Shown here: in pieces, positions 50,728 through 62,639 of the stretch | Layout: each line of letters starts with the position of its first letter | How positions within the stretch are numbered: the first letter of the stretch is position 1 | Assembly: GCF_027409185.1 (NCBI RefSeq) | Contig: NC_084463.1 | Span: 110,780,133-110,844,132, forward strand | From: Cynocephalus volans | Taxonomy: Eukaryota; Chordata; Mammalia; Dermoptera; Cynocephalidae | Reading direction: 5' to 3' | Length of the DNA stretch: 64,000 nucleotides | Made by a program: the position numbers and the translations under genes | The notes under the pieces: generated by a model | Seen by the model: only the letters and a program-made list of their open reading frames with translations | Told to the model about the DNA's origin: nothing | The model's database searches: none

Positions 50728-53700
50728 CTATTTGAGAAGTCAAAACAAGAATAGTTTGTTTTCTTTTTTAAAAACAGGGATTTGTTTGAAAGTAATACAT
50801 GTACACGGCTTTAAAAAAAGTAAACAGCATAAAAGTATACAGTGAAAAATAAATCTCACCCTCCCATCCCAATCATCAATTCTCTTTCCCTGGGGCAACC
50901 AGTTACCAGTTTCCTATACATTCCTCTAGAGATAGACTAAGTATGATCAAACTTGTATGTATACATCACTACTCTTTTTATTTGTCAATATATCTTGTAG
51001 ACCATTATGTATCAGCATATGTTTGAGCTGTGTATCCTTTTAAAACACACTGTATGGATATGCTATGATTTATTTAGCTAGTATCCCATAGAAGGACATT
51101 TAGGTTTTTTCCTGTCTTTCATTGCTAAAATCAATGCTGCAACTCATATGCCTTTACCCAAACAGGTAAAGTTTTCTTTTACAATCAAAATTCCTTCTGA
51201 GTCCTTAGAAAAAAATCCCTCTCACCAATGCAAGATTTGATCAAAGTGTAAAGTATAAATGTTTATTTGTGATTATCCAAATTGAAGCCATTACTCTAGG
51301 AATAACTTCTTGGCAGTGGCAGAAGAAAATGACAACAGAAAAGGGTAATATTTGTTATTTTTCTAAGTAATATCTCCATGACTCTTAACAATACAACTTG
51401 CTTAAAAATCTGATAAAAGTTCCTATGGTTCACAAGCAACAGGAAGATTTCTTTAAGAAACTGTATAAAATGGAGCATGTAAGGTTTAAAATAAAAGATG
51501 AAATTTACATGCAAAATAATTTACCTGATAGGGAAAGAACTCATATATGATCAATTAAATAAGATTATGTTTTCCAAAGGAATTTTTTTTCTCATCAAAT
51601 GTTATTTTCAAAATTTCAAAAATACTATATTTGAGCCAGAAACATATTATTCAGGGAAAAATATTTTCTTTTCATCTCTCAGTAAAATATGGGATCAAAG
51701 TAATCAAATTATATCAACTGCTCTTTGGCTTTTGTGCAAAAATTCAAAAGTTTGTTCAAAAACTAAATGTGAAAGCTAGAGCTAGCATTATTATTCAGGT
51801 TGATTTCTGGTTCCCCAGAGATATTTTACAAGGTAATTATGTGTGCTTTTCTGTGCATAAAACGTCACAATTTAAAAATAGTCAACTTCAGCTTCCGGCC
51901 AACAGAGAACAGATTTATCTTCCCACTTAAAACAACTAAAACACAGAACAAATATATAAAGCGATAATTTCATATAATGTTTCATATAAAGCACTGGACA
52001 TCAGGCAACAAAGGACAGTGATCCCTGAGACATGGGAAGCAAAGAAGATGAGCTCTGTAATTATCCCATCTTACTGCCTTGAGAGTTTCCAGGCCCCAAA
52101 GCAAAAAGAGGGAACTTAGATGGAGCCTGGCAGATCCCCTGAATTTGAAGAGATAGAAATGAGAATCTCAGGAGACCAAGGCAGCTAGAGTTCACAGGGC
52201 AGGGTACTGAAGACCTGCACAGAGGGAGAATTCCAGAGATCTACAGAAGGTCCCCTCCAGTATATTCAGCAGAGTACTGATCAGTGTGTGCATGTAAGGA
52301 AACTACACAAGGCTGAGGAATCACCCAAAAGGATTTGAGGGAACAGTATGTAAAGCTCACACAGGGCCTGGGATACTGCCTGTTCCTACCAGCCAGACTA
52401 GAAAACCTCATAATCCTTGGGGCATTGCCTCATTACTGGGGCATAATTAGCTCTAAACTAAATACTGCTTTGGTCCTGCATAACAAATCTTTTGTAAAAG
52501 CAAGACCCAAAAGGATCAAACTGTATTCAAGCAACTTAACTATACTCCAGAACAAAGCTCAAGAATATTTATAGTAATACAAAAATAATCCAATAATACC
52601 TAATATCTAATAATAAGGTTGCAGGATACAAGAGTGATAGACAAAAATCTATTGTATAAGTATTTCTATATACTAGCAACAAATAATCAGAAATTAAAAT
52701 GATTACAAATATCTTTTAAAATAGCACAAAAAATATGAAATACTTAGGGATAAATTTGTCAAAGATATGCATCACTGAAAACTACAAAAACTGCTGAGAG
52801 AAAAAAAAAAGAAGAGATAAATGTTCAGGTGAGGGATACACTATCTACTAAGAGAATCATTGTACAATATAGGCATGTATTGAAACAATACCCTGTACCC
52901 ACAAATATGTACACTTAAAATATTTTATAATTAATTTAGAAAACAACAACCAAAAAAACCCAAAAAACGTCTGAGAGAAGTTAAAGAAGACTTAAATAAA
53001 TGGAGAAATATACTGTGTATGTGGATTGGAAGACTCAATGTTGTCAAGGAGTCAACTCTCCCCAAATTGGTATATTTATTCAACACAATGCCAATCAAAA
53101 TCTTTGCAGGCCTTTTTCAGAAATTGATAAGCTGATTCTAAAATTCATACTGGAATACAAAAACAAAAAACCTAAAATAGCCAAACAACTTTGAAAAAGA
53201 ACAAAGTGGGAAAACTAACATTCCCTTTAAGACTTATTATAAAGCTATACTAATCAAGGTAGTGTGGTATTGGTGTGAAACAGACAAACAGATCAGTGGA
53301 ACACAGAGTCCAGAAACAGACATACATTTAAGCAACTCATTTTCAACAAAGGTGCAGAGGTAATTTAATTAAGAAAAGATGGCCTTTCAACAAATTGTGC
53401 TGGAGCAATTAGATTAGCCACATGCCAAAAAAAAAAAAAAAAAGGAAAATCTGATCCATACCTCACTCCATCTAAAAAAAATCAACTCAAAATATATCAT
53501 AGATCTAAATGTAAACCCTAAAACCATAAAACTTCTGGAAGACAGGAAAAAAACCTTTCTGACATTAGATTAGGAAATGATTTCTTAGATATAACATTAA
53601 AATCACTATCCATACATAATACATTAACAAATTAAACCTCATCAAAATTAAAAACTTCCACTCTTTGAAAGACATTCTTAAGCAAATGAAAAGACAAGCC

Positions 53701-56700
53701 ACACAGTGGGAGAAAATATTTGCAAATCATATATCTGATAAAGGACATGTATCTAGAACACATAAAGAACTTCCAACACTCACTAATATGGAAACAACCC
53801 AGTAAAGAAACAGGAAAAAATATGAATGAACACTTCGCCAAAGAAGACATCCAGATGGTAAATTAGCATGTGAAAAGATGCTCAACATCTTCAGTCAGTA
53901 GGGAAAAACAAATTAAAAGCACAATGAGATATCACTACACACCTATTAGAATGGCTAAAATTAAAAACACAAACCATAACAAGTATTGTCACAGATGTGG
54001 AACAACTGGAACTCTCATACACTTCTAGTGGGAGTATAAAATGGTATGACTGCTTTGAAAAATACTCGGCAGTTTTTAAGAGAGTTAAACATAGATCATA
54101 CCATATGATCTATACGTTTCAATGAAAAATGTTCATAAAAAGACTTGTCCATGAATGCATATAGTAGCTTTATTTGTAATAGCCAAAAACTGGAAACAAC
54201 CTGATGTCCATCAACATTACGGTAAATGGATAAACAAGCTGTGGTATCCACACAATAGATACTACTCAGTAATAAAAAGGAATGAACTATTGATACATGC
54301 TACAATATGGATAAATCTCAAGATAATTATACTGAATGAAAGAAGACAGACAAAATGAAGAGTACATACAGTTTGATTCCATTTATAAAAATTATAGAAA
54401 ATCCAAATTATTTTGTAGTGACTAAAAGCAGATTAGCCATTGTCTGGGGACTAGGGGAATGGAGTGGAAGGATGCTTTACAATGGGGTAGAAAGTAACTT
54501 TTGGGGTGATGGATTTATTCATTATCTTGACTGTGATGATGGTTTTTATGGGTATTTACATATGTCAAAACACATTAAACAATAATATAAATACATGTAG
54601 TTTATTGTATGTCTTTTATAAATTCTCTAAATGCTCAATTCTTATTTTGTAAAATAATGAGCTTGACTACCTGATCTCTAAATTTCCCTCCAGGTCCGAT
54701 ATTCAAGGATTTACTCCCTCTAAACAAATATAGGGAATAAATGTAGAAATGAGGAGAAAAAAGGAAGAAAAAGTGAAGTGTTTGGTTATATACTCAAGTC
54801 AGGTACAAATCTTACAGCAAAAGTAAAGTGTCAAAACTAAGTTACATTACCGCATTTTATAAACCTTAGGTATAAAAATATTTTAACCAGTAGGAGGCAT
54901 GCCATAAAATTCAATGTACTGAAAATTAAGATCTCTCATACTCAACTGCAATATTTTTGTACTTTTCAAAGTTTATTCATATATACTATCCCATCTGATT
55001 TTTGCCTATCCCATGAAGGCAGTAGAAAACTTACCATTTATCAATGCACTTCTGACAAAAGCTGTGAGCACAAGGCAGGATGAGGTCAGCTCGCCCATCC
55101 ATACAGATACAACATTCTTCCTCATTGGTCAGCTGCTTCACCCTGCAATGTGAAAACTAAGCTGGAACAATGATATTCTCTGTCCACAGTATAAAGCACA
55201 ATATGATTAGTGCAAAATCAGACTAAAATGAACTTATCTTCTAGGGATAGCAAATATTTCAGGAAGAAGTACTAAGAGGGGTAAATTTCATAAAGAAAGA
55301 CTGGATAAAAGATAAATTCTGTGATGGTTAAAGAAAAGAAAATAAACCACAGGCCTCGGTCAAGCCCCCTTGCCCTCTGCAACCAGGCCAGCGAAGGAGC
55401 CAGCCCTGGGTCAGTACCTCCCCACCTTCTACCTTCCCCTCCCCTCTTCCCACCTCTCCCTCCCTCCACAACAGCTCTGCAACAACATCTTAGAATGTAA
55501 AAAAAGAAATAAGAAGAAAGAAAGAAAGAAAGAAAAAGAAAAAATATGAACAATAACTGGAAATACAAGTGGTCTTCAAAAAATTCAGGAGAGATTTATA
55601 TTAGCTTGTAATTCAATTTTTACACGAACTTTTTGAAGTACTTCGTATTCAAGTCTTTCTAAAAAGAACTCAGCCTAATTTATATAAACAAATTCAACCA
55701 ATATATAATTTATTCATAATGTAAGATAGAAATATCTCTAAAATATGAACACTGCAATCCGGGCCTTACAATGCTCATGCTCATAATGGACATGTACGTG
55801 AAAGAATAGCTTAGTCTTAATTATCAGGTGCTATGGGAAACACAAAGGGATAGAAAGCAATGTTTCTGTCCTCTAAGAGCTCTTTCACCTTCTTGGGAAG
55901 AAAAGAGATATTGAAACTTCTACTCCAGACACAATTTAAGAGTGCCCCGAATGAGCTATGTACCTTTGCACACGGTATTTTTCCTTCCTGGAATGCCCTT
56001 GTGAGTTTAGTAAACTCCAGCCTCATTAACTCAGCTCAAAATGTCATCTTCTCTCTGCTCTCAAAATCAACATGTGCCTCAATTAAAGGACTTAAACACT
56101 GAATATAATTGGCTGTTGATTGGTTGGTCTCTCCATAAACTGTAAGCTCTTTGAGTACAGGGCATTTGTCTCAGATTTTCAATAAATGTTTCATGAAGTT
56201 ATTTCTTTTATTCATTGTGCTTCCTACTGTGTTTCCTATAATTCTTATGATATTCTTCATCAAACATGTATTAGTTTTATAATTATACAAAAACTGAATG
56301 CTTCAAAGTATAGCCACTAAACCATAAGCCACTTCAAATGCTTCAAAGTATAGCCACTAGACCATCTTAAGGGTAGGAGCTATCTCTAATGTTTTTCATT
56401 TCCTGCTGTGCTTATAGCACTGTATATAAGACATTAAGACAGCACCTTAAAATGTATTGATTTGAACATAAAACAATATAAATAAATGTCAAGTGTGTAG
56501 TACAAGCAGTAAATGCTAAGAAAGAGGAGATGAGTATATTTCGAACTTGTTAGAAGATGAGATAGAAAAATGATGGGATTTTGATGAGGACATTCTAGCA
56601 TAAACAAAGCTGTGGAGGTAGGAAAAAAAAAGTGTGTGTGTGTGTGTGTGCATGAGTGAGCATAACAAGGAACCTGACATAATGCTCTGAGGGGAAAACT

Positions 56701-59700
56701 GACAGAAAAGACTGATTAAATATAGCAGAGATAATCTTATCCTTGAATGTCAAAATAGTTATGTTTGAACTTGTTCTGGTAAGCAAACTAGAATCAGTGT
56801 TTAATCAAGGGAAAGTGAACTCACTGAAATAGTAACTTAGGAAGATTAATTGGGAGTGCAATTTTAGGGACAGTCTAGAGAGAGGAAAACCAGGTAGGAC
56901 CTTATTTAAGCAATTTACCTGAAAGATAATTAGGGCCAGGTCTAAGGAGCATTACAAAAGGCAAATCATTGGGATGTGGTAATAGATTAAATGTTATGCT
57001 TTAGTAACGGGGAAAAGAGGGCAGCCATTGAATTGAAATTGGGAAACCAAACGAAAATCTAGAAGGATGTGGATCTGATGTATCTGATTTTATGTATATA
57101 CTCAGTTCAACATTTAAGTGCATTTTAGGTCTGTACCAGACCTGGATGAATTAGGGTCTTTGCTTTTGAGCAGCTTACAATCTTCATCTAAGGATGTAGA
57201 CTTGGGTGTCAGTAGCAGAGAATATAACTGAATCCATAAAAAGTGACAATATTTTGAAGGTTAGAGCTTAAAAGTGAGAAGCAGAGGGCTACGAAGAACA
57301 GCATTGTGGATAGAGAGAAAAGAAAGAACAGGAAACACAGAAACAGCCAATGGAATCTCTACAGTGTTCACTTAATTTTGCTACTATCCTAATAGCACAC
57401 AATACCATGAGACAGAAGGAAAGTCTTGCTCTATTTGTCCCTGTTAGACCACTTATAGATAGGAGAATTCAGTTCTATGCCCCACATTCTAAAAGGCATA
57501 TTGACAGGTAAAGGATCACCCAGGAAAGCCTCTGATATAGAAACCCATATAAAGAAAGGCCAGGGGAACTGGGGATGCTTATCTGGAGAACAGAAAGTTC
57601 AGTGAGAATTGAATTATTGTTTTCAAATATTTGAAGGGCTGAAAGAGAAAACAGACTTGTTTGCTGGGATGCCGGTGGGCACAGCCACCAAAAGCAATAA
57701 GCAGAATACAGTAATAATTTAATACTAAGATAGTTAACTCATAGACATATTTATGTGCCAGGCACTATTCTAAGCACGTTATCATCAACACATTTAACTC
57801 TCTCAACAGTCCTATGAGGTAGATACTATTGTTATCAACCTCTTTTAAAAGATGAGGAAACTGAGGAAAGAGTTTCATAACTTGTCCAAAATCACACAGT
57901 TAGGAAGAGAGGCAGGATGTGAACACAGGCAATCCGGTTCTAGAGTCTGGGCTGTGCCACGCTGCCTAAAGAGAACCAGATTTTGGCTACTATGAGGAAT
58001 ATAAAGCAAAAGAGAAAACTTCATAGTGTTTAGAGCCGCCTGAGTATGAAAAGGCTTGCTCCTCTAGGGCAGTGAGTCTCACATAACTGCGGGTGTTTGC
58101 AGTAGTCCAACTTGCAAGGACAAGTTGAACTACCACTTGGCAAAATACAGTTAAGGACAGTCTTGCTATCCAAACTGTTATCCAAGGATCAGCAGCATTT
58201 GCACCACCTGGGAGCTTGATAGAATCTCGGGCTCCTCCTCAAAACCACTGAATATTAAAATCTGAGAACCACTGTACTATCAAATCTTTATGCTCCAGAA
58301 AGTAATAATTCAGAGATTAGAGTATGGCTGTACTGCCAGACAGGCCTGAATGTGAGTCTCAGCTAGATCAATTTGTAATCATGGCACTTATTTGTCTAAA
58401 CCTCAATTTCCTCATCTAAAATGGGCCAATAATTGTACTCTAATGGAGTTGTGAGGATTTAAGAGTTTACACATGTACAACACTCATCACAATTCTAATA
58501 CCTTATAAATAATAAATGTAAACCATTAATAAAATTATGCGTCAGATGTAAAGGTGAACTATGTAAGTGCCCGTTAAAATTTCCTCTGACTTGGAAAGTC
58601 TTTTTTTATAAATTAGTGTATCAGGGTCTCACTATAAACCAAAAAAACATACAAAGGCAAGCAGCAGCCCTAACCAACCAATCGGCCATTGAGTTACCCA
58701 GTCTCAAGGTCACGTGAAAAGTGATAACGCCTTTACCTCCTTCATTAAGATGACTGCAACAAGAAAAAAAGTATTACTTTCTTTTCATTTGCTGCCTTAT
58801 AGCTTAAGCATACTGGTAAACATCATCCTCAGCTTTCAAAACACTTTTAAAAAATCACCACTCTGAAGAGGGAGAAGAAAAAAAGAAAATCAGACCTTGT
58901 CTTTGAAAGATGAACTTTATGAAATTTAGGAAAGATAAGGCCCATACTCTGAAAAGCATATTGACAGGTAAAGGATCACCCAGAAAATCCTTTGCTTTAA
59001 TATTCCTCACTGCCTACAATGTTCTAAAACTCATCTGGTGTGTCAGTAACACTTGTACAGCTCAAACTTAGAAAACCAAATAATCCTATTAAAGAGAAAC
59101 AGGAAATGATAAACGGAAAACACAATTTAACTACCACTTAGTATTTGGAAACCAATTGGTTCATAATGGACTGGAAAATGTAACTGTTGATGTAGCAATA
59201 ATGTGTTAATAAGCACATTCTTAACTTTAAGGTAAAGGACAGTATCAATACAGATTTTTGCTGTCTACCCAAGTATGACAATAAGACAGGATGTCAACAT
59301 GTCTGGACCCACATAAGCCTTTTTCCAATGAAGCAAGTACAAATTTAAATTATGGTCATTACTGTCAGATGGCAACAGGTGGGAGCTTCTACATGCCAAA
59401 AGCATACGCAAGAGGAAAAGAAAGTTTAAACAGAACAATAATATAATAGGCCTGAGTAAACAAGCACCATTGAAGAAAACTCTGGCTGACTTCGTTTCCT
59501 CTTGGTAACACAGTATATGCATTCACTTTATTCCTGAATAGACTGCCAAATCCTGGAGCCAATATTTATAATTTTGATGCTCCAATTAGTCAGACATTTT
59601 TAAGAAAAACTGGGATGATTTTGCCAAATTCTTGGTTCTAATTCTCTAAAGGGCGTTAAAGGCATTGACCGTTTAAGAACCTAAATACCTTTTATAAGGG

Positions 59701-60168
59701 AGGCACTAAATATCTCCTTTGTCATTAAATGCAAGTACACAGAGTGAAGAGTGGATTCCTGGAGATTGGGCTGACAGAAACATTACCTGATGTGAGCTAC
59801 TTTAGTTTAGCTTTAATTTGTCACTGTAACAATGTCTAAAGCACAGAATAACCCCAAAACTGATCTGGGATACAATACCAACTGAGACAAAAGATTTAAG
59901 ATGTCACACCAGTAAAAATACTAATGAGATTTCAGTAGTTTACACATTGGAAAATAAGTGAAACATGGTAATCATGCATTATATACCTTCCCATCCAAAG
60001 ACTAGCTTGACAAGATGTTCCAGAGGATGAGTTTTCATCAGTTTCTTCAGAGGTAGAGCTCTGTGCCAATATTCCTGCTGCTTGACTTGTGATGTCTTTA
60101 TACAGTTGAATAAACTGATACAAATTCATGATTCGTGATGCTTCCACAATGCCACTACTTTTGTCAAT
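50577..60168 (-). CDS. RNF141: RING finger protein 141, C-terminal 146 residues (partial gene)
   Basis: Three exons on the minus strand, 59987-60168, 55035-55142 and 50577-50727, join in frame to encode the last 146 residues of a protein that is 230 residues long in human. It reads [36 protein letters not shown], an acidic Ser-rich linker, [19 protein letters not shown], then a C3HC4 RING ([18 protein letters not shown]) and ends [19 protein letters not shown] proteins of this kind bind ubiquitin-conjugating enzymes and act as E3 ligases; RNF141 (ZNF230) has been linked to testis expression. The first 84 codons and the promoter lie beyond position 64000. Its 3' end faces that of AMPD3. Confidence 0.95.
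50765..51165 (-). repeat. Ancient LINE fragment
   Basis: The plus strand reads 'ctctttccctggggcaacca', 'gatatgctatgatttattta' and 'gaaggacatttaggtttttt', similar in kind to the block at 20840-21215 (antisense LINE end). Confidence 0.45.
51880..54610 (+). repeat. L1 LINE, 2.7 kb, degraded
   Basis: ORF2-type sequence runs in sense: 'gataaatttgtcaaagatat', 'aagctatactaatcaaggta', 'cctcatcaaaattaaaaac', 'tttgcaaatcatatatctga', 'aatgagatatcactacacac' and 'ttatttgtaatagccaaaaa', ending in an L1M-type 3' UTR near 54595. Many stops and indels break all frames. An A18 run sits at 53427-53444. It was inserted antisense to RNF141. Confidence 0.8.
52801..52970 (+). repeat. 5'-truncated L1 3' end inserted in the L1
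   Basis: The host L1 reads 'ctgctgagag' before 52801 and resumes at about 52971 with 'tctgagagaagttaaag', repeating ctgagag. The insert ends 'accctgtacccacaaatatg' plus an A-rich tail, an L1 3' terminus. The repeated ctgagagaa-like block is the likely target-site duplication. Confidence 0.55.
55035..55142 (-). CDS. RNF141: RNF141 penultimate coding exon, RING N-terminal part
   Basis: The minus-strand acceptor cattgcag lies at 55143-55150. The exon finishes the split Arg codon and encodes [35 protein letters not shown] and two bases of Trp. The donor is aaatg/gtaag. It holds six of the eight RING zinc ligands (C-x2-C, C-x-H, C-x2-C); the last pair is in the next exon. Confidence 0.95.
55345..55545 (+). 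other. GC-rich A-tailed segment, possible retrocopy of unknown origin
   Basis: About 150 bases of GC- and C-rich sequence (55345-55498) sit in a strongly AT-rich intron. They end in a run of A followed by (AAAG)n to 55545. The left flank 'aaagaaaagaaaata' resembles the sequence just after the tail ('aaagaaaaagaaaaaata'), which could be a target-site duplication. I do not recognise the body. A 5'-truncated processed transcript or an unnamed retroposon are the options. Confidence 0.4.
55509..55545 (+). repeat. (AAAG)n microsatellite
   Basis: A run of aaag units forms the end of the A-rich tail of the preceding segment. Confidence 0.8.
55566..55645. repeat. Mariner-like palindromic MITE, copy 3
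   Basis: 80 bp with ends caagtggtcttcaaaaaatt and (reversed) cgaagtacttcaaaaagttc, flanked by TA at 55564-55565 and 55646-55647. The loop differs from the other copies. Confidence 0.7.
55960..56205 (+). repeat. L2 LINE 3' portion
   Basis: 'gtacctttgcacacggtatt', 'ccttcctggaatgccctt', 'aactgtaagctctttgagta' and 'cagggcatttgtctcag', then 'caataaatgtttcatga', follow the L2 3' region in sense. Confidence 0.7.
56297..56365 (+). repeat. Local tandem duplication, 29-bp unit
   Basis: aatgcttcaaagtatagcca followed by cta(a/g)accat occurs at 56297-56325 and again at 56337-56365, 40 bases apart, with one mismatch. Confidence 0.9.
56632..56651 (+). repeat. (TG)n microsatellite
   Basis: A short run of tg units, ending in 'catgagtgag'. 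Confidence 0.8.
57481..57535 (+). repeat. Direct repeat copy A (pairs with 58941-58995)
   Basis: Its core at 57496-57523 is identical over 28 bases to 58956-58983, and the flanks are mostly alike. The core includes 'attgacaggtaaaggatcac'. I do not recognise a known element. Confidence 0.85.
57735..57965 (-). repeat. MIR SINE, antisense
   Basis: The plus strand reads 'tgtgccaggcactattctaa', 'cagtcctatgaggtagatac' and 'gatgaggaaactgaggaaag', the reverse complement of MIR. Confidence 0.8.
58068..58275. repeat. MER5A-like hAT relic
   Basis: It begins 'gggcagtgagtctcacataa', contains 'caccacctgggagcttgata' and ends 'aaaatctgagaaccactgta', the usual MER5-type ends. Confidence 0.55.
58310..58530 (+). 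repeat. MIR SINE
   Basis: 'cctcaatttcctcatctaaa', 'atgggccaataattgtactc' and 'gttgtgaggatttaagagtt' match MIR. Confidence 0.75.
58941..58995 (+). repeat. Direct repeat copy B (pairs with 57481-57535)
   Basis: It has the same 28-base core (58956-58983) as copy A, 1,460 bases downstream, with diverged flanks. Confidence 0.85.
59987..60168 (-). CDS. RNF141: RNF141 coding exon upstream of the RING
   Basis: The minus-strand acceptor (gtatttttag) lies at 60169-60178, and the exon starts in phase 0. It encodes [60 protein letters not shown] and two bases of Arg. The donor is ggaag/gtatat. The middle is an acidic Ser/Thr-rich linker before the RING. This is the most upstream RNF141 exon in the window. 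Confidence 0.93.
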
Positions 60169-61616
60169 CTAAAAATACAAAGAAAATGGAAAAAGAAAAA
60201 AAGGTTGATCATCACTCTGACCAATTTTTCCAAGAAAGGGGGAACAAATAGTCAAATATCCTAGGAAACAAAAGTTTTCAAGATATGCAAATTACATGGG
60301 AAAGCAAGAGTCTGAATAAATGAATATCATGTCCTCTACATTTGTGGGCTTCAAAATACTTACATCAATTTATCTTATTTGATATTCAAAATAACCCTGT
60401 AAGATGGAGTAGGCATCATCCTGTTTAGTGTAGATGTGAGGTGACTTTCCTAGTCAGAATTAAGAAATGAATTTTAGAGATCAGTATTGATAATTATTTC
60501 ACTTTAATTTCTTAAAGAGTTTCTTAATTAAAGGATGTATTTGAATCCAACAACCACATGCCATTCTACTATAACTGAAACAAGAGTACTTTCTTGTATA
60601 TCTTTAAGTTCTATTTTGTACCCAAACTTCTAAACTAAAGATAATTAAAGTAAATCCTAACGAAAAGTGGTTGAGTTTTTCCCAGAAGGCCGTTTTGAGC
60701 TGTAGCAAAAAATTCATTTAATATGAAGTAGAACCTGTGGCCTAGAGGTTCTATCTCTACGGGCTGTACCTTTCCTGCCTCCAGTTTACAATCTAACATG
60801 CGGAGGGATTTGAAGCAAGGATAGAGGACTGCTTTTATAAAGCTTAGTGGAGTCATGAGTTGGGCATATATTCTTTTTTGAAATGACCAAATCCAGTAGG
60901 ATGAGGGTGTATTATTCTTAGATGAAGAACTTGAAGTAATCAGGGAAAGGTCAGAGATGTGACAGACTTCTTTTCAGCACAGGAGATGGGATGGAAGCCA
61001 TGAAATCTATTAAGTACATATCAAAGTAAACTGAAGAAGCAAAATCATAAAATATTTAGAAAGAAATGAAGAATACAGGAGAGACAAAAAGATAGAGGGA
61101 CTTAAAACTGTGAATAAAGTTAGGTTTTAAAATGTGTTGATGGAACTGGGATATGAGAAAGTGAGGTAGTTAGGTTACATATCAGAAAATGCAATATTAT
61201 AGCAACATTTGGATATTTGGAATGAAAACAGTTGTAACTAACATTAACTAATTGTTTACTATTTGAGAAGACAGTAAAAGAAAATACTGAGAAGCAAGAA
61301 TAAGTCAGATTCCACATTGTGAAAATGGCATAACCAGCTCTAATAATCGGAAAGTAGATTAAGTTTTTTGGAAGGTAATATCTAAGTGAAGATACAAATA
61401 TACAAGTCTCTTTGTAATAAGAGTCTGTACATGGGGTAGAGAACAAATGACAGGAATTATAGAGACTTATAAAATAGACGTTCAGAGCTGAGGAAACTGG
61501 GCCAGGCTTCCTCTTGAACTGCATAGTACAGAAGAAATTATGGAATAATTCATGTAAGTTTAGTACTGTAATAGCAAGGTTTATCACACTGTAACTATTG
61601 TAATCACAGGATTCCT

Positions 61617-62350
61617 GCAACAAATATTTGCTGAGTATCCACTATGAGAATGTTATAGGTACCACATGTACTGCTACAGGCACTGGTGACACAGTGTGTA
61701 TAAAACAAAAATCCTTGCCCTCATGCAAATTACATGATAGGTAGGAGAAATAGACAAATTAAATATAAATTAGGTTAGATAGCTACATTTAAGGACTAGA
61801 AGAGGTGCAGGAACCTGGGTGGAAGATCATTCCAGGATGAGAGAACACGAAGAGCAAAGGCTGTTGTTAGGCAGAAATGTACCTGGCAAGCAGTCTAGAG
61901 TGGTTGGAACAGAATGAAAAGGGAGGAACGGTAGAAGGTAAGGTTAGAGGGTAAGGTGGGGACAGAATATATAAGACTTTGCCGATCACAGAAATGACTT
62001 TGGCTTTTATTCCAAGTGCACGTGAAGTCATTGGAGGATTTTGAGCCAAGAAGTAATATGATCTGATTTACATATCAAATTGCGATGTGAAATAGACTGT
62101 TGTGCTGAGAACAGATAGAAGGAGGACAAGAGCAGAAGCAGGGAGATCAGTTAGGATGCTATTGAAATAATCCTGGTATTAGATGATGATTGCTAGGAAT
62201 AGGGTGCTAGTAGTGCAGATGGTGAGAACTAGCCAGATTCTGAATATATTTTGGAGAGACACCCAATAGGATTCACTTATGGATTGACTCTGGGGTGTGA
62301 GATGAAAATGAAAAGTCAAGGTTGACTACAAGGTTTTGACTTAGGAGTTA
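61617..62350 (-). repeat. L2 LINE 3' portion, antisense
   Basis: 'caacaaatatttgctgagta', 'tccttgccctcatgcaaatt', 'cattccaggatgagagaaca', 'ttggaggattttgagccaag', 'gcagggagatcagttaggat' and 'gtcaaggttgactacaaggt' run in the order of reverse-complemented L2. The minus-strand frame 61867-62049 is L2 reverse-transcriptase C-terminal sequence. Confidence 0.75.
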
Positions 62351-62639
62351 TTCCTGGTTAGTCTAATCTAAACCATCAGTAATCACATTTCTTCTGCCAG
62401 TATATGTGTGCACAGGGGATGTAACCTAATATTGACCAATGAGTTGAGAAGAGAGTTCTGCTGGGTCTTTGAATTCACCAATCCTCGAGCTGTTTCAAGA
62501 ATTTTCTGTGACTTGTAGCTGACGGCAATTTAAATGACAGAAGGAATGAACATTCTAGTTAAGCTTGAATTCAATAAGTAGAGGCACTGAAGTGAAATGT
62601 TAACAGCTATACAGTCTTAAATTAGTTAAGCCCGATGAG

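Larger units (their letters stand above)
50728..55034 (-). other. RNF141 intron between the two RING exons (4.3 kb)
   Basis: Most of it is an L1 (about 51880-54610) inserted antisense to RNF141, with a second truncated L1 inside it. An old LINE fragment lies at 50765-51165. 51170-51870 and 54615-55030 show nothing recognised. Confidence 0.7.
55143..59986 (-). other. RNF141 intron upstream of the RING (4.8 kb)
   Basis: It contains a GC-rich, A-tailed segment (55345-55545), a mariner-like MITE (55566-55645), an L2 end (55960-56205), a local tandem duplication (56297-56365), a TG run (56632-56651), a MIR (57735-57965), a MER5A-like relic (58068-58275), another MIR (58310-58530), and a direct repeat shared by 57481-57535 and 58941-58995. 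The spans 56660-57470 and 59000-59980 show nothing recognised. Confidence 0.65.

Noticed and set aside
54155-54585. Two adjacent plus-strand frames as a small gene pair
   Set aside because: Both lie in the 3' end of the degraded L1 and match L1 ORF2 and 3' UTR wording.
60635-60856. A 73-residue minus-strand frame in the RNF141 intron
   Set aside because: There is no similarity to RNF141 or any family I know, no splice context, and the length is within chance expectation.
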